Shown here: positions 26,366 to 34,585 of the stretch, in pieces
How positions within the stretch are numbered: position 1 is the stretch's first letter
Layout of the letters: every line of letters starts with the position of its first letter
NCBI RefSeq assembly: GCF_015277895.1
Contig: NZ_CP063815.1
Location: forward strand, 1,054,001 to 1,118,000
Length of the DNA stretch: 64,000 nucleotides
From: Microbacterium abyssi
GTDB lineage: Bacteria > Actinomycetota > Actinomycetes > Actinomycetales > Microbacteriaceae
Reading direction: 5' to 3'
Made by a program: the position numbers and the translations under genes
The notes under the pieces: generated by a model
Database searches by the model: none
What the model was told of the DNA's origin: nothing
The model's input: only the letters and a program-made list of their open reading frames with translations

Positions 26366-28288
26366 ATGTCGCGACAGCGTCAGGACCGGCTCCTGCAGAC
26401 CCTGCTCCGGCAGGACGACTGGGCCACCGCCGCGAGCCTCGCCGACCTGCTCGGCGTGACGCCGCGCAGCATCCGCTCGTACGTCGCGGCCCTTAACGCC
26501 AGGACGCCGAACGCCGACGCCGTCGAGTCCGGGCCGGCGGGGTACCGAGCGGGGCCGGGCGCGCACGATGCGCTGCGTACGCGCCTGACCGGGGAATCCG
26601 CGCCGCGCGACCGCCTCCACGCCGTCGTGCGGATGCTGCTGGACGCTGAGGACGGGATCGACGTGTACGAGACGGCCGACCGGCTGCATGTCAGCGAAGC
26701 GACCCTGGAGTCCGACCTCGCGCGCGTGCGCGGCCTGCTCGACGGCATGGAGCTGCGGCTCGAGCGTGACCGCGAGACCGTGCGCCTGCGCGGGGCGGAG
26801 GTCGCCCAGCGGCGGCTGCTCAGCAGACTCGCGCACGACGAGATGGATGCCGGCTCCTTCCACCCCGAGAGCATCCGCCGCGCTCTGACCGGCACGGCCG
26901 TCGCCGCGCACGCCGTGGGGCCGTTCAAGACGGCGCTGGTGCGGGAGCTCGGCGCGCTCGGGTACTACGTCAACGAGCTGGCGATCTCGGACGTGCTGCT
27001 GCACATCGCGATCGCCGCCGATCGCGTCTCGGCGGGGCGCGCGCTGGAGACGCCGGTCGCTGGCACCTGGGAAGAGATCCCGAAGCTCGGCGCCGTCATC
27101 CGCGACCTGGCCGCCGAGCACTTCGGCGTCGCGCTGGGGGAGGGCGACAGCGCCCACCTCGCGACTCTCGTGCTGACGCGGGCGATCGCGCCCGGGCAGG
27201 ATGCCGCCGCCGACGCCGTGCGCAGCGGAGTGGACCCCGCGATCGAGACCGCGGTGCGCACCGAGATCGTGCAGGCCGCCGCCGATTACCAGGTCGACCT
27301 CGTCGACGAGAAGTTCATCCTGCGCCTGGCCCTGCACGTGCAGAACCTGCTGCGCCGCGCCGATGAGCAGGCGTGGACCCGCAACCCGCTCACCCGTTCC
27401 CTGAAGTCGTCGTACCCGATGATCTTCGAGGTCGCGGTGTCCATCGCCAGCGGCCTGCACGACCGGCTCGGCGCACCGATCCACGACGACGAGATCGCCT
27501 ACATCGCCATGCACATCGGCGGGCGGCTCGAGCGCAGCCGCAAGGCCGAGTCGATCCTCACCGCCACCATCGTGTGCCCGGGCTACTACGAACTGCACGA
27601 GCTGCTGCGCTCGAGCGTGGACAGGTCGCTGGGCTCAGCGGTCGAGGTGACGGGCGTCGTCACCACCGTCGACCCCGACTGGGGGAGCATCGGCACCGAC
27701 CTGGTGCTCACGACCATCGACCCCGGTGCGAGCAGCGATCGCTATGTGCGCATCCAGCCGTTCCTCACCGACGCCGACGTGGAGCGGGTGTCGCAGACCG
27801 CCGCGCGGCTCCGCCGTGCCCGGCGCCTGAACCGGCTGCGGGAGGAGCTGGCCCGGTACTTCTCCCCGGACGCCTACCTGCATCCGCTGCCGGACGAGGG
27901 CGCGGAGGCCATCATCCGGCGCCTCGGCGGGATGCTGACGGCATCCGGTCTGATCGGCGACGACTACGTCGAGAACACCATCACCCGCGAGCGGATGTCG
28001 TCGACCGCGTTCACCGATGCGCTGGCCGTGCCCCACGCGCTGCAGATGACCGCGGAGCGCACCGCCATCGCCATCGGCGTCGCGGACGGGTCGGTCGCCT
28101 GGGGCGACGGGCGCGTGCAGGTCGTCGCGCTCGCCGCGTTCAGCGAGAGCGATCGCACGGCGTTCCAGACCGTGTTCGAGCAGCTGGTCGAGGTGTTCAG
28201 CGAACGCGAGAGCGTGCAGCGGATCGTCCGCAGGGGTACGACCTTCGAGGCGTTCCTCGACGAGCTCGTCGCCGTGATCGACGGCTGA
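26366..28288 (+). CDS. PRD/EIIA-containing transcriptional regulator of the PTS operon
   Basis: A 640-residue MtlR/BglG-type activator. Order: N-terminal helix-turn-helix (about 1-60, TAASLADLLGVTPRSIRSYV), a second HTH-like segment, and two PTS regulation domains (about 170-390, with conserved His in LLHIAI, SAHLAT and YIAMHIGG). Then come a IIB-like domain with Cys in TIVCPGYYE and a C-terminal EIIA domain with phospho-His557 in AVPHAL. Phosphorylation by HPr and IIB would tie its activity to mannitol supply. I start it at the ATG 26366, 7 nt after CATCAT; ATG 26357 is possible. It is divergent from the operon it probably controls. Confidence 0.88.
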   Translation: MSRQRQDRLLQTLLRQDDWATAASLADLLGVTPRSIRSYVAALNARTPNADAVESGPAGYRAGPGAHDALRTRLTGESAPRDRLHAVVRMLLDAEDGIDVYETADRLHVSEATLESDLARVRGLLDGMELRLERDRETVRLRGAEVAQRRLLSRLAHDEMDAGSFHPESIRRALTGTAVAAHAVGPFKTALVRELGALGYYVNELAISDVLLHIAIAADRVSAGRALETPVAGTWEEIPKLGAVIRDLAAEHFGVALGEGDSAHLATLVLTRAIAPGQDAAADAVRSGVDPAIETAVRTEIVQAAADYQVDLVDEKFILRLALHVQNLLRRADEQAWTRNPLTRSLKSSYPMIFEVAVSIASGLHDRLGAPIHDDEIAYIAMHIGGRLERSRKAESILTATIVCPGYYELHELLRSSVDRSLGSAVEVTGVVTTVDPDWGSIGTDLVLTTIDPGASSDRYVRIQPFLTDADVERVSQTAARLRRARRLNRLREELARYFSPDAYLHPLPDEGAEAIIRRLGGMLTASGLIGDDYVENTITRERMSSTAFTDALAVPHALQMTAERTAIAIGVADGSVAWGDGRVQVVALAAFSESDRTAFQTVFEQLVEVFSERESVQRIVRRGTTFEAFLDELVAVIDG

Positions 28289-28552
28289 TCAGCGCCGCGG
28301 GTCGAGCACCGCGGCCAGGTCGTCGAGGACCTCCTCGGCCGACGGCGATGCCGGCGTCTCGAGCCGGACCTCATCCCCGGAATTCAGTGCGAGGTCCATC
28401 ACGGCGAGGACGCTGCCGACGTCGACCGTCACTCCCGCCGCCGTGGTCAGCGTGATCGGATGCGCATGGTCGATCGCCAGCCGCGCCAGCTCGGCGACCG
28501 GCCTGGCGTGCATGCCGTTGTGCGCGCTGACGACCACGTGTCTGATCGGCAT
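28289..28552 (-). CDS. Second HPr-family phosphocarrier
   Basis: An 87-residue HPr-fold protein with NGMHARPVAELA (active His) and GSVLAVMDLAL in the regulatory-serine region. It differs strongly from the HPr at 25.6 kb. It could be a dedicated carrier, for example for the regulator or the orphan IIB. AGGAGG precedes the ATG, and TAGCAT (28573-28578, minus) is a possible -10. It is convergent with the regulator gene, with adjoining stop codons. Confidence 0.88.
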   Translation of the reverse strand: MPIRHVVVSAHNGMHARPVAELARLAIDHAHPITLTTAAGVTVDVGSVLAVMDLALNSGDEVRLETPASPSAEEVLDDLAAVLDPRR

Positions 28553-28585
28553 CGAGGCCTCCTCTCCGAGAGATGCTACCGATGC

Positions 28586-29311
28586 TCACACCGTGACGGC
28601 CAGGATCGCCCGCACCAGCACGACCAGCGCGCCGATCCATGCGCACCACAGCATCACTCCGCGAGCAAGCGCCACCGGAATCATCCGCACGAGCAGTGCG
28701 CCGCCGATGATGCCGCCTGCGGTGCACGCGCCCAGCACGAGCACCTCCCACGTCGGAGAGACCGGCAGACCTCGAAGGGCCACGGAGATGAGCCCGTAGC
28801 CGAGGAAGATCACCTGAGCGCTCGCCGCGAACCGGCGCTGCTCCCATCGATCGCTGATCGCGTAGGCGGCGAGTGCGGGACCGGACAGCCCGCTCGAACT
28901 GTGCATGAAGCCGGCTGCAGCTCCCGCCATGATCGCGCCCCGCCGTCCCCGTAGCATCGCGGCAGCCGGGCCGCTCAGCCGGGGACCGAGGAGGGCGATG
29001 ATCGCCATGGCCCCGATCACGAACAACAGGGCCGGTTCCGGCAGAAGCCGTGTCATCAGCGCACCGAACGGCGCCGCGAGAAGGCCGGCACCGAGCAGCC
29101 ACAGCGTTCGGGCCCAGTCCACATCGCGCCATGCCGACGGCAGGGCGAACACCGAGGCGATCACCGCCAGCAGCACGGCGAGAGTCACGCCTTCGACCGC
29201 TCCGTACACCAGCACGATCGGGCCGATCAGCACGAGCACGAACGCGAGCCCGGTCACGCGCTGTACGACCCCCGCGACGAAGGCAGCGACTCCGACGAGG
29301 GAGAGGATCAG
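28586..29311 (-). CDS. TauE/SafE-family membrane permease, probable CTG start
   Basis: A membrane protein with about eight helices from the family of sulfite, sulfoacetate and organic-anion exporters. The first GTG of the frame (29257) would begin inside the first helix. Upstream, the frame continues as LILSLVGVAAFVAGVVQRVTG, which is the normal first helix. It reaches a CTG at 29309-29311, with GGAGGA 6 nt before it and a CTGA overlap with the phosphohexomutase stop. No ATG, GTG or TTG exists between. I therefore propose a CTG start and 241 residues; with the GTG it would be 223. Confidence 0.8.
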   Translation of the reverse strand: MILSLVGVAAFVAGVVQRVTGLAFVLVLIGPIVLVYGAVEGVTLAVLLAVIASVFALPSAWRDVDWARTLWLLGAGLLAAPFGALMTRLLPEPALLFVIGAMAIIALLGPRLSGPAAAMLRGRRGAIMAGAAAGFMHSSSGLSGPALAAYAISDRWEQRRFAASAQVIFLGYGLISVALRGLPVSPTWEVLVLGACTAGGIIGGALLVRMIPVALARGVMLWCAWIGALVVLVRAILAVTV

Positions 29312-30990
29312 GAGCGCTCCTCCAGCAGCGCGCGCACGCCGGTCTCGAGCGCGGCGACGACGCCCGCCGCCGCCTCGGCCGACGGGGCCTGCGCGTCGAG
29401 ATAGACCTTGAGCTTCGGCTCGGTGCCGCTGGGGCGCACGATCACGCGCGAGCCGTCGGCGAGACGGTAGCGCAGCACGTCGCCGGAGGGCTGACCGGGA
29501 TCCGCCTGCAGCAGGTCTTCGGCCGACGCCACCGCGGTCTCTCCGATCCTGGTCGGCGGAAGCGTCCGCAGCGCCAGCATGACCTTGCCGATGACCGCGA
29601 GATCGTCGACCCGCACCGAGACCTGCCCGCTCGCGAAATGCCCGTACGTCTCCCCGAGGTCGGCGAGCAGACTCGCGAGCGTCTCGCCGCGTTCGCGGGC
29701 TTCGGCGGCGAGACCCAGCACCGCGATGGCGGCGGAGATGCCGTCCTTGTCGCGGACGGTCTCCGGATTCACGAGGTAGCCGAGCGCCTCCTCATACCCG
29801 AACACCATGCCGGGGGCGCGCGAGATCCATTTGAATCCGGTCAGCGTCTCGTGGAAGTCGAGGCCGTGGTGCGCGGCGATCGCGCCGAGCCCCGGCGAGG
29901 AGACCAGCGAGCACGCGAGCGATGCTCCCGCCGTGCCCTCGGCGGCGCGGGCCGCGCGGGCCCCGAGCAACAGGCCGATCTCGTTTCCGCTGAGCCGGCG
30001 CCAGCCGCCCTCGGCGGACTCGTCGGGGATCGCGACCGCCAGGCGGTCGGCATCCGGGTCGTTGGCGAGGATGAAATCAGCGCCGGTGCGGCGCGCTGCC
30101 GCGAACGCGAGGTCCATGGCGCCGGGCTCCTCCGGGTTCGGGAACGCGACGGTGCGGAACATCGGGTCCGGATTCAGCTGCTCGCCGACCGTCTTCGGGC
30201 GCGGGTAGCCGGCGGCATCCAGGATCCGCGCGAACGTCTCCCACCCGACGCCGTGCATCGCGGTGTACACCCAGGTGATGCCCCGCGCGGATTCCGGCGC
30301 CGGGGCGACGGCCGCGGTGGCGGAGACGTAGGCGTCGACGACGTCCTCATCGGCGACCTCGTACCCGGTCGAGCGGGGGAGCGCGGCGATGTCACCGGCA
30401 TCCGCGACCTGCTGGATGTGCGCGGCGATCTCTGCGTCTGCGGGAGCGACGATCTGCGATCCCCCCTCCGCGCCGCCGAGGTAGACCTTGTAGCCGTTGT
30501 CGTTCGGCGGGTTGTGGCTCGCGGTCACCATGACGCCGGCATCCGCACCGAGGTGACGCACGGCGAACGCCAGCACCGGCGTCGGCAACAGACGGGGGAG
30601 CAGAATCGCTCGGAGGCCCGCTCCGGCGAACAGCTCGGCGGAGTCCAGCGCGAACCGGCGCGAGTTGCGGCGTCCGTCGTAGCCGATCACGATCACGGGG
30701 GTGGCGCCGCCTGCGCGCTCGCGCAGGTACGCGGCGAAACCGGCAGCGGCCTGCGATACGAGCACGCGGTTCATCCGGTTGCTTCCGGCACCGAGCTCGC
30801 CTCGGAGGCCGGCCGTGCCGAAGGCGAGACGGGTGCAGAAGCGGTCGTCGAGGTCGGCTACGGCCGCGGTATCCCCGGAGGCCGCGCGCGTGATGAGGCC
30901 GGCGAGCTCGTCGCGGGTCTCGGCATCCGGGTCCTGACGCAGCCAGGCGCGCGCGGTCTCGAGCGTCTCCTCGACGCTCATGTCGCTCAC
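29308..30990 (-). CDS. Phosphomannomutase/phosphoglucomutase-family phosphohexomutase
   Basis: Interconverts hexose or pentose 1- and 6(5)-phosphates. The 560-residue enzyme belongs to the PMM/PGM family. It has the phosphoserine loop TASHNPPNDNGY (Ser158), the metal loop NDPDADR and the sugar loop GYEEALGY, with the C-terminal phosphate site RPSGTEPK. The size fits the PgcA/PmmB branch, which can act as phosphopentomutase too. Its neighbour, purine phosphorylase, makes ribose 1-phosphate. GTG start overlapping the phosphorylase stop (GTGA). Confidence 0.93.
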   Translation of the reverse strand: MSDMSVEETLETARAWLRQDPDAETRDELAGLITRAASGDTAAVADLDDRFCTRLAFGTAGLRGELGAGSNRMNRVLVSQAAAGFAAYLRERAGGATPVIVIGYDGRRNSRRFALDSAELFAGAGLRAILLPRLLPTPVLAFAVRHLGADAGVMVTASHNPPNDNGYKVYLGGAEGGSQIVAPADAEIAAHIQQVADAGDIAALPRSTGYEVADEDVVDAYVSATAAVAPAPESARGITWVYTAMHGVGWETFARILDAAGYPRPKTVGEQLNPDPMFRTVAFPNPEEPGAMDLAFAAARRTGADFILANDPDADRLAVAIPDESAEGGWRRLSGNEIGLLLGARAARAAEGTAGASLACSLVSSPGLGAIAAHHGLDFHETLTGFKWISRAPGMVFGYEEALGYLVNPETVRDKDGISAAIAVLGLAAEARERGETLASLLADLGETYGHFASGQVSVRVDDLAVIGKVMLALRTLPPTRIGETAVASAEDLLQADPGQPSGDVLRYRLADGSRVIVRPSGTEPKLKVYLDAQAPSAEAAAGVVAALETGVRALLEERS

Positions 30991-31820
30991 AGCGCTTCCA
31001 CCACTCGGGCGAGCAGCGCTGAGATCACCGGTTCCGCGGCCTTGCCCGCCTCGATGACCTCACCGTGGCTGAGCGGGGTCTTCTGGATGCCGGCGGCGAG
31101 GTTCGTGATCAACGAGAAGCCGAGGATCTCCATGCCGGCCTCGCGGGCGGCGATCGCCTCGAGCGCGGTTGACATGCCGACGATGTGACCGCCGATGTGC
31201 TTCGCCATCTGCACCTCGGCAGGCGTCTCATAGTGCGGACCGCGGAACTGGGTGTACACGCCCTCGTCGAGCGAGGGGTCGACGGTGCGCGCGATGTCGC
31301 GCAGGCGCTGCGAGTACAGGTCGGTGAGGTCGACGAACTTCGCGCCTTCGAGCGGCGAGTCGGCGGTGAGGTTGAGGTGGTCGCTGATCAGCACCGGCTG
31401 GCCGGGCTGCCAGCGCTCGCGAACGCCCCCGGCGCCGTTGGTGAGCACCATGATAGAAGCGCCGGTAGCCGCTGCCGTGCGGACGCTGTGCACGACGCGG
31501 CGGACGCCGTGCCCCTCGTAATAGTGCGTGCGCGCGCCGATGACGAGCACGTTCCTGCCACCGGGGGTGCGGATGCTGCGCAGCGTGCCGACGTGGCCCT
31601 CCAGAGCGGGCTTGGAGAACCCGGTGACCTCGGTGGCGGGGATCGTGGCGACGGTCTCGCCGATGAGCTCGGCCGCCTTGCCCCACCCGCTGCCGAGCGT
31701 GAGGGCGATTTCGTGCTTCTCGACCCCGGTGAGTCGCGCGATGTCCGCGGCGGCTCGGGCTGCGATCTCGAACGGGTCTGCGTCCGGAGCGTTGAGGGGA
31801 TTGTCATGAATGTCGGTCAT
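30987..31820 (-). CDS. punA: Purine-nucleoside phosphorylase
   Basis: Splits inosine, guanosine and their deoxy forms to base and (deoxy)ribose 1-phosphate. The 277-residue trimeric-type PNP shows LGSGWG (phosphate), HYYEGH, VLTNGAGGV and MSTALEAIAARE (purine pocket). Its ATG lies 6 nt behind TAGAGT, so it is probably leaderless. It is co-transcribed with the phosphohexomutase and TauE/SafE genes and is divergent from the LpdA gene. Confidence 0.95.
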   Translation of the reverse strand: MTDIHDNPLNAPDADPFEIAARAAADIARLTGVEKHEIALTLGSGWGKAAELIGETVATIPATEVTGFSKPALEGHVGTLRSIRTPGGRNVLVIGARTHYYEGHGVRRVVHSVRTAAATGASIMVLTNGAGGVRERWQPGQPVLISDHLNLTADSPLEGAKFVDLTDLYSQRLRDIARTVDPSLDEGVYTQFRGPHYETPAEVQMAKHIGGHIVGMSTALEAIAAREAGMEILGFSLITNLAAGIQKTPLSHGEVIEAGKAAEPVISALLARVVEAL

Positions 31821-31826
31821 GGATCC

Positions 31827-31832
31827 ACTCTA
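31827..31832 (-). promoter_or_regulatory. Leaderless -10 hexamer of punA
   Basis: TAGAGT, 6 nt (GGATCC) before the punA ATG. The divergent lpdA signal lies only about 34 bp away. Confidence 0.6.
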
Positions 31833-31865
31833 AGGAAGGCGGCGGCAAGTCAGTGAGGATTGCGG

Positions 31866-31871
31866 AAGAAT
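31866..31871 (+). promoter_or_regulatory. Candidate leaderless -10 hexamer of the LpdA-type gene
   Basis: AAGAAT followed by 7 nt and the ATG at 31879. It is a weaker match than its neighbours, but the spacing is the same. It argues for the second ATG over the ATG at 31870, which would lie inside the hexamer. Confidence 0.45.
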
Positions 31872-31878
31872 GGAACCC

Positions 31879-33312
31879 ATGTCTTCGACTCCCTTTGAGC
31901 GCACTCAGCACGTCGCCGTCCTCGGCGGCGGTCCCGGCGGCTACGAGGCGGCGCTCGCCGCCGCTCAGCTCGGCGCCGAGGTGACACTCGTCGAGCGGGT
32001 CGGGGTGGGCGGATCGGCCGTATTGACCGACGTCGTGCCCTCGAAGAGCCTCATCGCCACCGCGGACGCCGCCGTCGCCATCGCGGAGGCCAGCGATCTC
32101 GGGGTGCAGTTCTATGCCAAGGGCGCAGCGGGCAAGCCGCTCAAGCCCGAGGTCGCGATCAACCTCGCCGCTGTCAACAAGCGTCTGCTGGCGCTCGCCG
32201 GCCAGCAGTCGGAGGACATGCGCTCGACGCTGCTGGAGTCCGGCGTCCGCATCCTCTCCGGGCACGGCCGCCTCGAGGGGCCCAACGCGATCATCGTCTC
32301 GACCGGCCCCGGCGGCACGGACTTCGATCGTGTGGAGGCCGACACCATCGTGGTCTCGGTCGGCGCATCGCCGCGCGAGCTCGACAGCGCCAAGCCGGAC
32401 GGCGAGCGCATCCTCACCTGGACGCAGCTGTACGACATGAAGGCGCTGCCGGAGCACCTCATCGTGGTCGGCTCCGGCGTCACGGGCGCCGAGTTCGCCT
32501 CGGCGTACATGAACCTCGGCGCCAAGGTCACCCTGATCTCCAGCCGTGAACAGGTGCTTCCAGGGGAGGATCAGGATGCCGCGCGCGTGCTCGAGAAGGT
32601 CTTCAAGCGCGGCGGGATGACGGTGCTCTCGAAATCCCGTGCGAACACGGTCGAGCGCACCGAGAGCGGCGTGCTGGTCACGCTCTCCGACGGCCGCACC
32701 GTCGAGGGCAGCCACTGCCTGATGGCCGTAGGGTCCATCCCGAACACCGCCGACATCGGCCTGGAGGATGCCGGGGTCGAGCTGACCGAGTCCGGCCATG
32801 TGCGGGTCAACAAGGTCGCCCGCACATCGGTTCCGAACATCTACGCCGTCGGCGACTGCACGAACTTCTTCCCGCTGGCATCCGTCGCCTCGATGCAGGG
32901 CCGCACGGCGGTGTTCCACGCGCTCGGCGACATCGTCATCCCGCTGGAGAAGGTGAAGATCACCTCGAACATCTTCACCGCACCTGAGATCGCCACCGTC
33001 GGCTGGGGCGAGAACGATCTCGAGGAGATGGACGGCCTCGTCTACAAGCTGCCACTGGCTGCGAACCCGCGCGCGAAGATGATGGGCATCAAGGACGGTT
33101 TCGTGAAGATCATCGCGCGGAAGGGCTCGGGGACCGTGATCGGCGGTGTGATCGTCGCACCGAAGGCGTCGGAGCTGATCTATCCGATCGCGGTCGCAGT
33201 GGAGCGTCGCCTGACCGTCGATCAGGTCTCACGCGTGTTCGCCGCGTACCCGTCGCTGTCCTCGAGCATCACGGATGCCTCTCGCGCGATGCATCTCGTG
33301 AACATCTCGTAG
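31879..33312 (+). CDS. lpdA: NAD(P)H:quinone dehydrogenase, LpdA type
   Basis: A 477-residue FAD flavoprotein of the lipoamide-dehydrogenase fold. It has the FAD motif LGGGPGGYEAA (15-25), the NAD(P) motif GSGVTGAEFAS, the FAD-phosphate motif YAVGDCTNF and a dimerisation domain. The usual redox-active CxxxxC of the disulfide reductases is missing; the corresponding stretch reads GGSAVLTDVVPSKSL. That matches mycobacterial LpdA (Rv3303c), a quinone reductase rather than a lipoamide dehydrogenase. It is monocistronic and divergent from punA. Confidence 0.9.
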   Translation: MSSTPFERTQHVAVLGGGPGGYEAALAAAQLGAEVTLVERVGVGGSAVLTDVVPSKSLIATADAAVAIAEASDLGVQFYAKGAAGKPLKPEVAINLAAVNKRLLALAGQQSEDMRSTLLESGVRILSGHGRLEGPNAIIVSTGPGGTDFDRVEADTIVVSVGASPRELDSAKPDGERILTWTQLYDMKALPEHLIVVGSGVTGAEFASAYMNLGAKVTLISSREQVLPGEDQDAARVLEKVFKRGGMTVLSKSRANTVERTESGVLVTLSDGRTVEGSHCLMAVGSIPNTADIGLEDAGVELTESGHVRVNKVARTSVPNIYAVGDCTNFFPLASVASMQGRTAVFHALGDIVIPLEKVKITSNIFTAPEIATVGWGENDLEEMDGLVYKLPLAANPRAKMMGIKDGFVKIIARKGSGTVIGGVIVAPKASELIYPIAVAVERRLTVDQVSRVFAAYPSLSSSITDASRAMHLVNIS

Positions 33313-33407
33313 GCACTCACCCCTGCAGGATGAGGCCCGCCGTGCGCGGGTGGGGGAGATGCCACGATGCTACCGACGACGTGATCGTCACGACGAAAGG
33401 TAGCCAC

Positions 33408-33800
33408 ATGTCATTCTGGGAATCTCTCTGGTCCATCTTCTGGTGGATGTTCTGGGCATACATCTTCATCGCCTACCTCATGGCACTGTTCACCGTGCTG
33501 ATCGATATCATCCGCGACCCCAAGCTGAAGGGCTGGGCGAAGGCGATCTGGATCCTGTTCCTGGTCTTCGTGCCGTTCCTCACCGTGCTCGTCTACCTGA
33601 TCGCCCGCGGCGGCAAGATGGGTGATCGAGCGGCGAAGACGTACCAGGAGGAGCGCGCGGCGTCGGAGGCGTACATCCGCGACGTCGCAGGCAGCGCCCC
33701 CGATCCTGCCCAGCAGATCGAGAAGGCCTCCCAGCTGCTCGCCTCCGGTGCCATCACCGATGCGGAGTTCGCCCAGCTCAAGGCGAAGGCACTGGCCTAG
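33408..33800 (+). CDS. Small membrane protein with PLDc_N-like helices and SHOCT tail
   Basis: A 130-residue protein: two hydrophobic helices (about residues 8-30 and 43-63) with the DPKLKGWAKAIW pattern of the PLDc_N domain, then a short linker. It ends in a SHOCT module, KASQLLASGAITDAEFAQLKAKAL. It could tether an oligomer to the membrane; no enzymatic residue is visible. The ATG 33408 has GAAAGG about 8 nt upstream; reading the frame from 33330 gives an unlikely basic leader. It heads a plus-strand cassette with a DUF6325-like and a second SHOCT-like gene. The gap 33313-33407 shows nothing else. Confidence 0.8.
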   Translation: MSFWESLWSIFWWMFWAYIFIAYLMALFTVLIDIIRDPKLKGWAKAIWILFLVFVPFLTVLVYLIARGGKMGDRAAKTYQEERAASEAYIRDVAGSAPDPAQQIEKASQLLASGAITDAEFAQLKAKALA

Positions 33801-33826
33801 CCACCGGATGCGATGGGGAGCGAGAG

Positions 33827-34249
33827 ATGAAGCCCTTCACCCTCGGCCCCGTCGAGCTGACCATCGTCGCCCTGGAATCCGAGCGTCCTTCGCCCGGATT
33901 CCTGGCGTCGCTGGCAGCGCAGGTGGACGCCGGCACTGTTCGACTCGTCGACTTCGTCATCATCGAGAAGTCGCCGGACGATCAGGTGACCATCAGCGAG
34001 GTCGATCGCGCGGAGTTCGCTCTCGCCGGGCTCGACCTCTGGGCGCGCGGCCTCGCTGGATATGAGGATCTCAGCCTTCTCGCCGACCGGATGCTGCCGG
34101 GCACTTCGGCCGCTGTCATCGCCTTCGAGCCCCTCTGGTCCCGTGCGCTGGACCAGCAGTTCGCGGAGTCGGGGGCCGTCGTGATCGGAACCGAGCGGAT
34201 TCCCGCGGTGGTCGCGAACGCGATCCTCGAGCTCTCCTCGGAACAGTGA
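33827..34249 (+). CDS. DUF6325-family protein, copy 1
   Basis: A 140-residue soluble protein of unknown function that begins with the family pattern LGPVELTIVALE. It continues with GTVRLVDFVIIEKSPDDQ and a C-terminal VVIGTERIPAVVANAILE. Its closest relative in the window is the product of 48549-48983, with aligned motifs all along. GAGAGATG precedes the start closely. In both places it stands next to SHOCT-tailed small proteins, suggesting they work together. Confidence 0.8.
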   Translation: MKPFTLGPVELTIVALESERPSPGFLASLAAQVDAGTVRLVDFVIIEKSPDDQVTISEVDRAEFALAGLDLWARGLAGYEDLSLLADRMLPGTSAAVIAFEPLWSRALDQQFAESGAVVIGTERIPAVVANAILELSSEQ

Positions 34250-34282
34250 CGAGACCATGACCATTCCACGACGGGACTCATC

Positions 34283-34585
34283 GTGCCGACAGTGAACAGA
34301 GCAGGACGCCCAGGGCTGATCTCGCTCGCCGAGCGCACTCGCACCATCTCGGCCAGCAGCGCGGAACCACCGGTCAACCGCGAACGGCTGCTCTACGAGG
34401 CGGTGCGGGCGGTGGCGCAGGCCGAAGCCGCCGTCTCGCGATTCAGCTCGGCACGGGTGCCGGACGTGTCGACTGACCTGGAGCGGCTCGCGATGCTCCA
34501 CGGCTCCGGCGACCTCAGCGACGGCGAGTTCGTCGCGGCGAAGAACCGCATCATCGCTGACCGCGAGGTCGAGCGGCTCAACTGA
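34283..34585 (+). CDS. Small SHOCT-tailed protein with GRPGLI N-terminus, copy 1
   Basis: A 100-residue protein. The N-terminal segment GRPGLISLAERTRTI resembles GRPGLIGLAARTAVV of the product of 48182-48547. The C-terminal half ends in a SHOCT-like helix pair (MLHGSGDLSDGEFVAAKNRI). The middle is a polar alpha helix. GTG 34283 is taken as start; GTG 34292 is possible. The stop overlaps the end of the convergent regulator gene by 8 bp. Confidence 0.7.
   Translation: MPTVNRAGRPGLISLAERTRTISASSAEPPVNRERLLYEAVRAVAQAEAAVSRFSSARVPDVSTDLERLAMLHGSGDLSDGEFVAAKNRIIADREVERLN

Noticed and set aside
33313..33407. Terminator behind the LpdA-type gene
   Set aside because: Only a 5-bp stem (CCCGC/GCGGG) could be formed, too weak to report.
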